Both the position numbers and the translations under genes were made by a program. DNA of 64,000 nt, taken from NCBI GenBank assembly GCA_964433555.1, contig CAYSRG010000008.1, positions 16,134 through 80,133 of the forward strand. The letters run 5' to 3'. This document shows, piece after piece, positions 17,454-25,769 of the stretch. How positions within the stretch are numbered: position 1 is the stretch's first letter; every line of letters starts with the position of its first letter. Source of the DNA: Stramentimicrobium sp964433555. Lineage in GTDB: Bacteria > Atribacterota > Phoenicimicrobiia > Phoenicimicrobiales > Stramentimicrobiaceae. Under the pieces are notes generated by a model that did not search any database, was not told the origin of the DNA, and was given only the letters and a program-made list of their open reading frames with translations.

Positions 17454-17783
17454 ATGATTAAAGAGGTTTCGATTATTAATTTAGTAGATGTAATCAGAAG
17501 TAAAAATGCTGGTCCTTTTGAATTGACCTTCGACATTATCTTCAAGGATAAAGATACTTATGAAAAGGTTAAGAAAAGCAAAGCGATTAATAGGGAATTA
17601 ATTGCCAGACTTTATCAAATACCCCTTGAGAAGGTACTTTATTTTGTTGAATTTGATCCAGCTAATGCCATAAAGGCAACTATTGTGAGACCGGTAGATT
17701 CAGGAAGTATTGGCGAAACTGATGTTTATGGAGCACAACAGCATGCACCACTATTAGATATTAAAATACCTTTTGATGAATAA
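17454..17783 (+). CDS. DUF4387 domain-containing protein, partner of AtuA
   Basis: A compact 109-residue alpha/beta protein with the DUF4387 pattern: LVDVIRSKNAGPFELTFDII at the start and a C-terminal stretch around GSIGETDVYGAQQHAPLLD. It is encoded 25 bases after the AtuA gene with its own RBS (AAAAGGAGAA). In other genomes DUF4387 is often fused to or next to AtuA proteins, so it is probably a small subunit. No catalytic residue can be assigned. It is the last gene of the catabolic set before a 158-base gap and the ABC transporter. Confidence 0.75.
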   Translation: MIKEVSIINLVDVIRSKNAGPFELTFDIIFKDKDTYEKVKKSKAINRELIARLYQIPLEKVLYFVEFDPANAIKATIVRPVDSGSIGETDVYGAQQHAPLLDIKIPFDE

Positions 17784-17941
17784 AAAACCAAATTGTTATT
17801 TGAATAATTTTATATAAGAAAAAAATATTTGAGAAAAATATCAATAAAAAAATAAAAATTACAGCAGCAATAGTATGTCTGCCGGGTTACCAGAGCTTTA
17901 AAGAAGTTATAGTCAAGAAAGTCTGGAGGATATAGTTTTTT

Positions 17942-19030
17942 ATGAAATTAATGATTGAACAATTAACCAAAACTTTTGGAGAAACAAAAGCAGTAAATAA
18001 TATTAGTATTACAGTGGAAGATGGAAAGTTACTTGTTTTGCTTGGCCCCAGTGGATGTGGCAAGACTACAACATTGCGTTGTATAGCAGGCTTTGAGAAA
18101 CCTGATAGTGGAAGAATTACTATAGGTAATAAGGTTGTTACTGACCCCCAAAACGGTATCAATCTACCCCCGGAGAAAAGGGGATTAGGTATGGTTTTCC
18201 AATCATATGCTGTTTGGCCGCACCTGACTGTATTTGATAATATTGCTTATGGACTTAGAATGAGAAAATGGACACGTGAAAAAATCAATGAGCGTGTTAC
18301 AGAAATGTTAGACTTGATGGGATTAGAAAAATTCAGAGATCGTCCTGCACCAATGTTAAGCGGAGGGCAAATGCAAAGAGTTGCTTTAGCTCGTAGTCTG
18401 GCTTACAATCCTGATGTTCTATTATTAGATGAACCTCTGAGTAATCTGGATTTTAAATTACGGGAGCACCTTCGTTTTGAATTACGGGAAATTCAATTAA
18501 AGGTAGGAATTACTGCTATTTATGTGACACATGATCAATCAGAAGCCGTAGCACTCGCAGATGAAATTGTTCTTATAAGAGATGGCAGGATAGAGCAACA
18601 AGGTTCGGCAGAAGATATTTACAATAAACCTAAAAATTCATATGTTGCAGATTTTATTGGCTCTGCAAACCTGGTTCCGTCAATCATTGTCGGGGAAGAA
18701 ACAAATCACTATATCTTAGAAACTCCGGAAAAGGTGCAGATAAAAGCTTCAAAAAATGAGCGTAATTTTCACAAAGATCAGGAAGTTAAGTTAGTGATGA
18801 GACCTGAAAATATTTACCTGTCTAAAAAAATACAAGAAAGTTGGAAAATTAATTCATGGCCAGGAGAAGTGATTGTCCCAAATTATTTAGGAACACAAAC
18901 AAGATATGTTATTTCAGTTAATGGACGTAGACTTCAAGTAGTAACACTGGGTTCTTCGCAAGCTTATCATGCTAATGAAAAGGTCTATGTACATATTCCA
19001 CCAGAAGATATTCAAATTTTAGCAGAATAG
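17942..19030 (+). CDS. ABC transporter ATP-binding protein (FbpC/PotA/PhnT-like)
   Basis: Energises the importer encoded by the next two genes. Walker A is GPSGCGKTT (residues 35-43), the Q-loop is in VFQSYAVWPHLTVFDN, the signature is LSGGQMQRVALARSL (from residue 139), Walker B with catalytic Glu is LLLDEP (Asp163, Glu164) and the H-loop is VTHDQSEA. The C-terminal 120 residues form a TOBE-type domain (VMRPENIYL). The 362-residue length fits ATPases of the iron(III), polyamine, thiamine and 2-aminoethylphosphonate importer group. A GGAGG sequence lies about 10 bases ahead of the ATG. Confidence 0.9.
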   Translation: MKLMIEQLTKTFGETKAVNNISITVEDGKLLVLLGPSGCGKTTTLRCIAGFEKPDSGRITIGNKVVTDPQNGINLPPEKRGLGMVFQSYAVWPHLTVFDNIAYGLRMRKWTREKINERVTEMLDLMGLEKFRDRPAPMLSGGQMQRVALARSLAYNPDVLLLDEPLSNLDFKLREHLRFELREIQLKVGITAIYVTHDQSEAVALADEIVLIRDGRIEQQGSAEDIYNKPKNSYVADFIGSANLVPSIIVGEETNHYILETPEKVQIKASKNERNFHKDQEVKLVMRPENIYLSKKIQESWKINSWPGEVIVPNYLGTQTRYVISVNGRRLQVVTLGSSQAYHANEKVYVHIPPEDIQILAE

Positions 19031-19060
19031 TTATTTATTAGAAAAGTTATTGTATTTTAT

Positions 19061-19135
19061 TTCATCCGCTGGACGCTCCTGACCTATCAGGATGAGGGAT
19101 GAGAACAAATTCCCGACAGACCGGGACAGGCATTA
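19061..19135. repeat. GC-rich palindromic intergenic element
   Basis: This stretch is clearly richer in G+C than its surroundings and holds two small palindromes: CCTGA-CCTA-TCAGG and CCCG-ACAGA-CCGGG. It resembles dispersed intergenic palindromic elements (REP-like) rather than coding DNA. It sits between ATPase and permease genes of one transporter, where a hairpin could modulate permease expression. No second full copy was found in the window. Confidence 0.35.
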
Positions 19136-19262
19136 GTTTGTAAAAGTGAGTACCACAGTTATAGAATGTGGAAATAGATATAACCTATAATTAGAAAAGA
19201 AGTAATTGCATTATTCATAATATGTACTTGACTTGAAAAATATATGGGAGGCAATATACCTT

Positions 19263-21041
19263 ATGACCATAAGAACAAAAAAAACAGATCAAAAAAGTGG
19301 AACAAAAAAATCACAAGACAATAAATTCATGATATTTCTTCGAAATAATCGCGGATTTTGGATTATACTTCCTGTATTGCTGATACTTATATTACTAATC
19401 GCGTATCCTTACTTTACCTTAATATACGGTTCTTTCACAAGTGAACCACCCAGACAATTATCTTTTTCCTTAAAAGCCCTTACTTTAGAAAAATATCAGA
19501 CCATTTTTTCCTCAGCACAATTTTGGAGAGCTCTAAAGAATACGCTAGTCGTATCTTTTGGCGGCATGGTGTTGGCTCTTATGATTGGTATCTGGTTAGC
19601 CTGGTTAACCACTCGGACCGATGTAATAGGAAAAAAGATTATAGGAGTGGCAGCTATTATACCACTTTTCTTGCCCGCATTTATTGGTGCATTAGCATGG
19701 AGTTTTCTGGGTAGCCCCCAAATGGGGATTATAAATGTTTTTTTAAAGGGATTAGGTCTACCGTTCAAGGTAAACATATATAGTTTAGGTGGGATTATGT
19801 TTGTCCTGGGTTTATATTATACGCCTTATGTTTATATGTTTTCCAGTGGATCATTAAGTAGAATGGACCCTGCTTTGGAGGAAGCTTCGGCTATAGCAGG
19901 AGCAAATAATTTACAGACTACTTTTAAAATTACCCTTCCGTTGATCTTACCTGCACTTACTTCTTCGGCGATTTTAGTTTATATTTTAATGTGTGAGGTT
20001 TTTGCGGTTCCTGCAATACTTGGTCAACCTGCTCGATTATATTTTGTTCCGACTGTTATTTTTAACTGGGTCAGAGGAGCTCCGCCACATGATTTGAATT
20101 TAGCGTCTGCTATGGGAATTTTACTCATCGTAATTGTTACCATACTCCTATTTATTCAAGGTAGAATCTTACGTAAGCGCAGTTTTATAACTGTAGGAGG
20201 CAAAGGTATACGACCTAAAGAAGTAGAGTTACGTTGGGCTCGAATTCCCTGCTTTTTAACAGCTTTACTTTATTTGTTTGTCGCAGTGGTTTTACCTTAT
20301 ATTGTCCTTATTCAATCTGCACTTCGGGATTATATGTATATACCGGATATTGCTTCATTCTTTTCTACTGCTGTTATGAGTGTGAGAAATATTAATTCTG
20401 TTATTAATAATTCACTTTTTTGGACTGCACTGCGAAATACCATAGCCATGGCTGTATTTGCTGGTATAGTAGGAGGAGCTCTCTACCTGATCATTAGTTA
20501 TATAATCTACAAAACCAAACTGCCGGGACGTGGATTGCTGAATTATATCTGTATTCTTCCTATCGCGGTAGCAGGACTGGTTAAAGGAATGGCCTATCTT
20601 TGGGCATGGATTTCACTACCAATTGGCATTTATGGTACAGTATGGATTTTAATTCTAGCATATATTTCCCGGTTTACACCCCAGGGATTACGGGCAATAT
20701 CTTCTTCTATGGTACAGATTCACCCTGAATTGGAGGAAGCATCCAGGATTAGTGGATGTGGTGTTATAGGAACAATAAAAAAGATTCTTTTTCCCCTTGT
20801 AAAACCAGGAGTATTTTCAGCAGTTACCCTGATAATGCTGTTGTGTGTTCGTGAACTAAGTACATCAATTTTCCTTTATACATCCAAATCTATTGTTATG
20901 ACAGTTCTTGTTTATGATCTATGGGAAAGCGGAAAATGGGGTTCAGTGGCGGTAACTGCCTTGTGTCTATCTGTTGTTTTGCTGGGTTTAGTTATTCTCT
21001 CTAGAATTATTTTAAAATCAGAGATAGCTGGACAAAAATAG
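19263..21041 (+). CDS. ABC transporter permease, two-domain (FbpB/ThiP-like)
   Basis: A 592-residue permease with two fused binding-protein-dependent transport domains. Each half has six membrane segments and an EAA loop: EEASAIAGANNLQTTFKITLP in the first and a LEEASRISGCG segment in the second, which contact the ATPase. A single protein forming both halves of the channel is typical of iron(III) and thiamine importers. The open frame starts at TTG 19233, but ATG 19263 behind GGGAGGC is preferred. It is separated from the ATPase gene by about 230 bases including the GC-rich element, yet the three genes clearly form one system. Confidence 0.88.
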   Translation: MTIRTKKTDQKSGTKKSQDNKFMIFLRNNRGFWIILPVLLILILLIAYPYFTLIYGSFTSEPPRQLSFSLKALTLEKYQTIFSSAQFWRALKNTLVVSFGGMVLALMIGIWLAWLTTRTDVIGKKIIGVAAIIPLFLPAFIGALAWSFLGSPQMGIINVFLKGLGLPFKVNIYSLGGIMFVLGLYYTPYVYMFSSGSLSRMDPALEEASAIAGANNLQTTFKITLPLILPALTSSAILVYILMCEVFAVPAILGQPARLYFVPTVIFNWVRGAPPHDLNLASAMGILLIVIVTILLFIQGRILRKRSFITVGGKGIRPKEVELRWARIPCFLTALLYLFVAVVLPYIVLIQSALRDYMYIPDIASFFSTAVMSVRNINSVINNSLFWTALRNTIAMAVFAGIVGGALYLIISYIIYKTKLPGRGLLNYICILPIAVAGLVKGMAYLWAWISLPIGIYGTVWILILAYISRFTPQGLRAISSSMVQIHPELEEASRISGCGVIGTIKKILFPLVKPGVFSAVTLIMLLCVRELSTSIFLYTSKSIVMTVLVYDLWESGKWGSVAVTALCLSVVLLGLVILSRIILKSEIAGQK

Positions 21042-21051
21042 AATGAAATTC

Positions 21052-21072
21052 AGGAGGTGGTAGATGGATTAA
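21052..21072 (+). promoter_or_regulatory. Strong Shine-Dalgarno with minimal ORF ATG-GAT-TAA upstream of binding-protein gene
   Basis: AGGAGGTGG is followed after 5 bases (measured from AGGAGGT) by ATG GAT TAA, a two-codon ORF with ideal spacing. The real RBS (AAGGAGG) and ATG of the ABC binding protein lie 60 bases further on. Such a site could seat or stall ribosomes and tune translation or mRNA stability. The arrangement recurs at 30480-30500. Confidence 0.5.
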
Positions 21073-21132
21073 ATTGATAAAAAATTTTAAAAAATGACTT
21101 TTACCTAAAATATTATTAAGGAGGTTCATACA

Positions 21133-22224
21133 ATGGTAAACAAAAAGCATTTTAGAATTATACTTATTTTGTTGATAGGATTTTTCTTGTGGTCATTTTC
21201 GGTATATGCTGCACAAGAAGATAGAGATGTAACAGAAGAGGGCGTTTTTGTAAAAGGAGAATATATCATAGATAGAGATAGTTACCTTGAAGCACTTGCA
21301 GAAGGGGAATTGCAGTTATATACAGCACACAGTCTGGAACATGAAGAGGAAATGATAAAAGCATTTATGAATCACTTTCCAGCAATTAAGGTTGAGATTA
21401 CCAGGGCAGGTGGCGCGACACTTCATGAAAAGATGCTAACCGAACAGGCAGCAGGTGTATTAAAGGCTGATGTCGTAATCAACAGTGATACTAATTATCT
21501 GCAAGAATTCCAAGATAATGGTTGGCTTAGAGAACATTTACCGCCATCGGATGATTTATATCCTGAAGCTTCCAAGGTGTCGGAGTATTATTATCCTACC
21601 GGTGCCAGTCCGATAGTCATGGCCTATCATAGTGCACTTGTAAGCGGGGATGAAGCACCTAAGGACTGGATTGATCTTGGTGATCCAAAATGGAAAGGCA
21701 GATTAGGAGGCCAGAGGTTAGGTGGTGGAGCCATGTGGTCAATGCTGTGTTTTATAAGATCACAGCTTGGCGTTGAGGTAGTGGAATCATGGGGTCCAAA
21801 TGAACCTATTATGTATACCAGCGGAGGTGCATTGTCAAACGCATTAGTTGCCGGGGAGATGGTAGTAACGCCTATGGGCTTATATTCTGCTTATCCCATG
21901 AAGTATGGTCAGGGAGCACCAATTGAAATCGTATATCCAAAATCAGGTTGTCCCCTATACATTCCGGCGATAGGAATCATGGAGCAGGGACAGAACCCAA
22001 ATGCAGCTAAATTATTTGTGAACTGGTATCTAAGTATTGAAGGGCAGTATCTTTTAGCCACATTGCGAGGACAGTATTCATTGCGAGATGATGTTCCGCC
22101 TATCCCCCATGTACCTCCTTTAAGTGAAATTAACTATTGGATTCCTGATCCAGAATTATTCTTGGATGAGAATTTGAGAGATAATTGGATTCAAGAAGCT
22201 AATAAGGTTTGGGGTTGGGAATAA
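21133..22224 (+). CDS. ABC transporter extracellular solute-binding protein (family 1, FbpA-like)
   Basis: Periplasmic or cell-surface receptor of the importer. Residues 1-26 form a signal peptide ending SVYAAQ. The mature protein starts with an unusual acidic stretch, then ELQLYTAHSLEHEEEMIKAFMNHFP, the first lobe strand of the iron/2-aminoethylphosphonate type; MLTEQAAGVLKADVVINSD and NPNAAKLFVNWYLSIEGQ are further family segments. The usual paired tyrosines of ferric-binding proteins are not evident, so the ligand may be an organic phosphonate, thiamine-like compound or sugar acid instead of iron. It is encoded last in the transporter set and preceded by the mini-ORF. Confidence 0.82.
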   Translation: MVNKKHFRIILILLIGFFLWSFSVYAAQEDRDVTEEGVFVKGEYIIDRDSYLEALAEGELQLYTAHSLEHEEEMIKAFMNHFPAIKVEITRAGGATLHEKMLTEQAAGVLKADVVINSDTNYLQEFQDNGWLREHLPPSDDLYPEASKVSEYYYPTGASPIVMAYHSALVSGDEAPKDWIDLGDPKWKGRLGGQRLGGGAMWSMLCFIRSQLGVEVVESWGPNEPIMYTSGGALSNALVAGEMVVTPMGLYSAYPMKYGQGAPIEIVYPKSGCPLYIPAIGIMEQGQNPNAAKLFVNWYLSIEGQYLLATLRGQYSLRDDVPPIPHVPPLSEINYWIPDPELFLDENLRDNWIQEANKVWGWE

Positions 22225-22264
22225 TGACAATTTAAATACCTTTGTTTAATTCTATTTACATAAG

Positions 22265-22295
22265 GCGGTCTATTCTATATAAATAGAATGACCGC
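22265..22295. terminator. Hairpin terminator after the ABC importer
   Basis: GCGGTC-T-ATTCTA pairs with TAGAAT-GACCGC around a TATAAA loop (12 pairs, one bulge), about 40 bases after the binding-protein stop. It lacks a classical T-run, but the G+C-rich base makes it the likely 3' end of the importer operon. Confidence 0.5.
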
Positions 22296-22511
22296 TACCT
22301 GTCTTCTATTAATATAAATATATATTCTATTGATGGAATCTATAGAGATAAGAGCGACAGCTCCCAGTTTTGCAATATTTAATTTGGGAAGAAGGATTTA
22401 TAAACAAATATCCTTTCTAAATATTCTGATGAATCCAGCAGTCGGTATTAAAGAAGTCAATTCTTCAACTGAAGCTTGAAATAATTATCTCGGAGGAGAA
22501 AGTGATATCTC

Positions 22512-23900
22512 TTGGTAGTAAAAACTAAAAACCTGAAACCTATATTTCCATTTTTTATTATGCTTTTAGGTTTATTTGCTATTTCTCTTAATACAAATTT
22601 AATAAAGGTTGCCTTGCCTTTTTTAATGGATGAGTATCAAATTGATACGACACGTCTGATATGGGTTGCTATTAGTTATACTTTTTTCCAGGCAGTCTTA
22701 ACTCCAGTGCTTGGGAAGCTTGGAGATAAACGGGAACATAACAAAATAATAATTATAGGATATGTAATTTTCCTATCAGGATCAATTGTTGGTGTCATGG
22801 CAAAAAGTTTTTATAGTATTTTGCTCGCCAGGTCTATCCAGGGAATTGGTGCAGCAGCGGTATTACCGAATACTATTATTTCTGCTCCTACAATTTTTCC
22901 AAAGAATAGAAGGGGATGGGCAATAGGTATGCTAACAAGTACTACTGCCTCAGCAGCTTTTATGGGACCTGCCATCGGAGGATTACTGATGGAATTTACG
23001 GGATGGCGAAGCCTTTTTCTAATAAATATTCCTATAACACTTTTAGTTTTTACTATGTTTTTTTCATATGGCAAGAAAAGACAGCAAATTTCCCCTGAAT
23101 CATCAGTTGCACCTGATTTACAAAAGGCTGCTGGCATCTCATTGATATTAGGATGTTGGATTATTACGCTTAATATTGGAGTCTATTATGGCTGGAAATC
23201 TTTATTATTTTTAATACTATTAATGGTTTTTTTGGTTTTGCTTTTTGTTTTTTATTGGCAGGAAAAGAAATGTGAGAAACATTTTATTGATCTTAAACTA
23301 TTTTTAAATAAGCATTTAAGTGCCAGTTTCCTTTCAGGGGTATTAAATTTTTCAATCAAGTACAGCATTGCCTTTGTATTACCACTTTTAATGGCTATTG
23401 AATATGGTATGTCACCAGGCCAAATTGGGCTATTTCTTGCTTTAACAAATATCTGTCGTTTCTTTGTAACACCGTTTTCGGGTAATTTTTGGGATAAGAG
23501 CGGTAGCTGTCTTCCTGTGAAACTGGGATTTATTATGTTATTTCTTGCACAATTTTTTCTGTACAGCTACATACGAGTTATATTTAAAGGTTCACTATAT
23601 CTCAGTATGGTACTTTTAGGGATAGGTTCAGGTTTAGTTGATACGCCTGCGGTAAGTACCGTTCGGGAAAATTCTCCTCGGGATTTGCAGGGTACAATTA
23701 TAGGTTTTTACTTCTCCATCAGATACATTGCTGGCATTACAGTTCAAATAATTCTCGGGTTATTTTTGCAACCACTCCATAAAAATATGCTCTTATATCA
23801 ATCCTCACCAATATTCAATAGAGCTTTTAAATTTATGGCACTCATAGTATTCTTGGGATATCTTATTTCAAAAGCATTACCTGGTAAGAGTCATGAATAA
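22512..23900 (+). CDS. MFS transporter, DHA2 (EmrB/QacA-like) family
   Basis: A 462-residue membrane protein with 12-14 hydrophobic helices. Motif A appears as GKLGDKREHNKIIIIG between helices 2 and 3. Motif C-like GPAIGGLLMEFTGWRSLFLINIP after helix 5 is typical of drug:H+ antiporters of the DHA2 group, and LLARSIQGIGAAAVLPNTI is the matching motif B. It probably exports a drug or metabolite. Initiation appears to be at TTG 22512 behind CGGAGGAG; no ATG comes before the first helix. It stands alone behind a terminator, so a link with the ABC importer is not required. Confidence 0.82.
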   Translation: MVVKTKNLKPIFPFFIMLLGLFAISLNTNLIKVALPFLMDEYQIDTTRLIWVAISYTFFQAVLTPVLGKLGDKREHNKIIIIGYVIFLSGSIVGVMAKSFYSILLARSIQGIGAAAVLPNTIISAPTIFPKNRRGWAIGMLTSTTASAAFMGPAIGGLLMEFTGWRSLFLINIPITLLVFTMFFSYGKKRQQISPESSVAPDLQKAAGISLILGCWIITLNIGVYYGWKSLLFLILLMVFLVLLFVFYWQEKKCEKHFIDLKLFLNKHLSASFLSGVLNFSIKYSIAFVLPLLMAIEYGMSPGQIGLFLALTNICRFFVTPFSGNFWDKSGSCLPVKLGFIMLFLAQFFLYSYIRVIFKGSLYLSMVLLGIGSGLVDTPAVSTVRENSPRDLQGTIIGFYFSIRYIAGITVQIILGLFLQPLHKNMLLYQSSPIFNRAFKFMALIVFLGYLISKALPGKSHE

Positions 23901-24264
23901 AAAAGGTTTTTCTTAACCATTTATTTGATAAAAATATAGTAGCATAAAAATCTTAATTAAAGTATTAAAACTGATTTAAGTTATACTATCTTTGCTATCC
24001 TGCCTGTAGGTTTAGCAATCCAAAAAAGCTGAGTGATAAATGGAAATACAACCTTGTAAACGTCTTAATTATAAAAAACAAAGAACGATTAAATATTTTT
24101 CAATATAGACCTCTGTGCCTTAGTAAAAGTGGTGTTCGTGTGCAAAGATTAGTTTTTTCCAAATTGATCGGGCCTTGCTCCATCTCCAGTTTTATGGGAG
24201 GAGTTTTCCGTCAGATTAAAAAGTGTAATTTTATTGATAGTTTAACAGATGAATTGAGGTTCTA
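23901..24264. other. Intergenic region with one long open frame
   Basis: A 364-base gap between the MFS gene and the ThrRS editing-domain gene. The first 70 bases show nothing. From 23975 one forward frame stays open to TAA at 24263-24265 (entered separately). The section 24120-24220 is somewhat richer in G+C than typical spacers here. Confidence 0.35.
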
Positions 24265-24265
24265 A
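23975..24265 (+). pseudogene. Startless open frame ending in TAATG with next gene
   Basis: Ninety-six codons without a stop, but the only ATG in frame (24194) leaves just 23 codons. The translation includes QYRPLCLSKSGVRVQRLVF and FMGGVFRQIKKCNFIDSLTD. I recognise no family. Its TAA overlaps the ATG of the next gene (TAATG), a coupling-like arrangement, which argues that it may be the remnant of a gene or a short real leader ORF (24194-24265). A chance open frame is the alternative. Confidence 0.25.
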
Positions 24266-24678
24266 TGATGAAACTGTTAATGATTTATGCAGATGAGTTT
24301 ACCTATCAGACTAGAAGTAAAACCTTAGAAACAGTGGAAGAATTTCAGGAGAAAAAGCAAATCAAGAATGCCCTGGTTGGTTTTATTCAAGTCGAAAAAG
24401 AAGATGAAGAACAGATGGAGAAGGTAGAGACTAAACTTGTTAAGAATTTAAAGTGGGCTGCTAAAAAGAACAATACCAGTACGATTATATTGCATTCCTT
24501 TGCCCATTTATCCTTAAGCAAAGGCGATCCAGAGCTTACCTTAAAAATCTTTGATCATGCTGAAAAAAGACTAAAAGAAACCAACTATAACGCTTGCCAG
24601 ACTCCCTTCGGTTATTTTCTCGATCTTGATTTAAAAGCACCGGGAAAATCCCTGGCCAGAGTTTTCAAAGCGTTTTAG
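24265..24678 (+). CDS. Freestanding threonyl-tRNA synthetase editing domain (archaeal type)
   Basis: The 137 residues match the N-terminal editing domain of archaeal ThrRS (Pfam tRNA-Thr_ED, a DTD-like fold): the start MKLLMIYADEFTYQTRSKT, a central KNNTSTIILHSFAHLSLSKG and the end TPFGYFLDLDLKAPGKSLA. In archaea this domain removes serine mischarged on tRNA-Thr and is joined to the synthetase; here no catalytic, class II core or anticodon domain follows, so it would act in trans. GAGG lies 6 bases ahead of the start. It converges on the hemolysin III gene, with no clear terminator in the 60-base gap. Confidence 0.8.
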   Translation: MMKLLMIYADEFTYQTRSKTLETVEEFQEKKQIKNALVGFIQVEKEDEEQMEKVETKLVKNLKWAAKKNNTSTIILHSFAHLSLSKGDPELTLKIFDHAEKRLKETNYNACQTPFGYFLDLDLKAPGKSLARVFKAF

Positions 24679-24737
24679 TCTTTCCGTCGCATATAATAAT
24701 ATGATCAATGACAACCCCTTTAGCAGGGTAGATTTAT

Positions 24738-25388
24738 TCAGGCAAGATAAAACAGGATACCCAGAAAATGAGCAATACTGCCACCCATGACGAAGAGATG
24801 CCAGATGGTATGATGATAGGGAATTTTTCTGGCAAGATAAAAGATGATTCCCAGAGAATAACTCAAACCCCCTGCCACGATCCAGAAGAACATTCCCCAG
24901 GGAATCGATTCTAGCAGTGGTTTAATGGCAATGATAATCAGCCATCCCATTATTATATATAGAATTGTCGAAATAACCTGTGTTTTTGTAAAAAAGAATA
25001 CTTTCATTAATATACCGATAAGAGCAATGAGCCATACTATTCCCAAAATAGTCCAGCCCCATGGTCCCCTCAGGGATATTAGAGTTAATGGGGTATAAGA
25101 ACCGGCAATAAGGAGATAAATGGCAATATGGTCCAGAACTTGGAATATATATTTTCTTTTTCTATCAGATAAACCATGGTATATGGTAGAGCACAGATAA
25201 AGAAAAACCAGCGTTGTGCCATAGATAGTAAAACTAATTATGTACCAGACATCTCCCTTGTTGATTACTATGAAGATTAGGATAATAAAACCGATAATGC
25301 TTAATATAGATCCAATACCATGGGTAATGCTATTAGCTATTTCCTGGTATCGTTCATTTGTCTGGTAAGATAGTAACTTTTTTAGCAT
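24738..25388 (-). CDS. trhA: Hemolysin III family (TrhA/PAQR-type) membrane protein
   Basis: A seven-helix membrane protein of 216 residues. Signature segments are EIANSITHGIGSILSIIG at the start, LCSTIYHGLSDRKRK in helix 3 and HTIWHLFVMGGSIAHFLGIL near the end; the His residues (SITHG, IYHG, WHLFVMGGSIAH) probably bind zinc as in PAQR receptors. In Bacillus and E. coli relatives the family has been tied to membrane-energy and fluidity homeostasis; the name hemolysin is historical. The open frame extends 23 codons further upstream, but ATG at 25388 has GAGGAGA just ahead and gives the standard N-terminus MLKKLLSYQTNERYQE. Confidence 0.85.
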   Translation of the reverse strand: MLKKLLSYQTNERYQEIANSITHGIGSILSIIGFIILIFIVINKGDVWYIISFTIYGTTLVFLYLCSTIYHGLSDRKRKYIFQVLDHIAIYLLIAGSYTPLTLISLRGPWGWTILGIVWLIALIGILMKVFFFTKTQVISTILYIIMGWLIIIAIKPLLESIPWGMFFWIVAGGLSYSLGIIFYLARKIPYHHTIWHLFVMGGSIAHFLGILFYLA

Positions 25389-25769
25389 GACTCTTCTCCT
25401 CAACTTTCTATCCAGTAATCCTGGTGACCATAGAAGACCAATGCTTGCTAATAACAATTTTATAGGTATTATTAATTTATTTTACCACTATCTCGGACGG
25501 ATCGTAAAGACAATCTTTAATAAAGATTTGTAAGTTGTGGTTTTCTCAATCAGATAATATTGTATGATAAATTTTTGACATTGATATAAAACTGATATAT
25601 CATATTTATATAAATAACTATTTTATAGTACCAGAATTTGAAGAAATTTTTCTCTTGTTCTACCAATGAAAATGATTAATAGTTTATTTAATCTGAGGTT
25701 ATTTAAGGGGTCCTTAAGGGGAAGGATTTCCCTTGAATATCTTGAAAAATAAAAAGGAGCCATCTGGTT
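25389..25769. other. Divergent intergenic region with regulator promoter
   Basis: A 381-base AT-rich gap between divergent trhA and the second GntR gene. Besides the promoter at 25575-25603 I see nothing coding; a GGGGTCCTTAAGGGGAAGG stretch near 25708-25727 is a local G-rich patch without clear pairing. Confidence 0.4.
25575..25603 (+). promoter_or_regulatory. Promoter with overlapping palindrome ahead of second GntR gene
   Basis: TTGACA (25575-25580) and TATCAT (25598-25603) are spaced by 17 bases, near consensus. The perfect palindrome TGATATATCA (25593-25602) overlaps the -10 box, a good place for repression, possibly by the GntR protein encoded 170 bases downstream. Confidence 0.55.
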
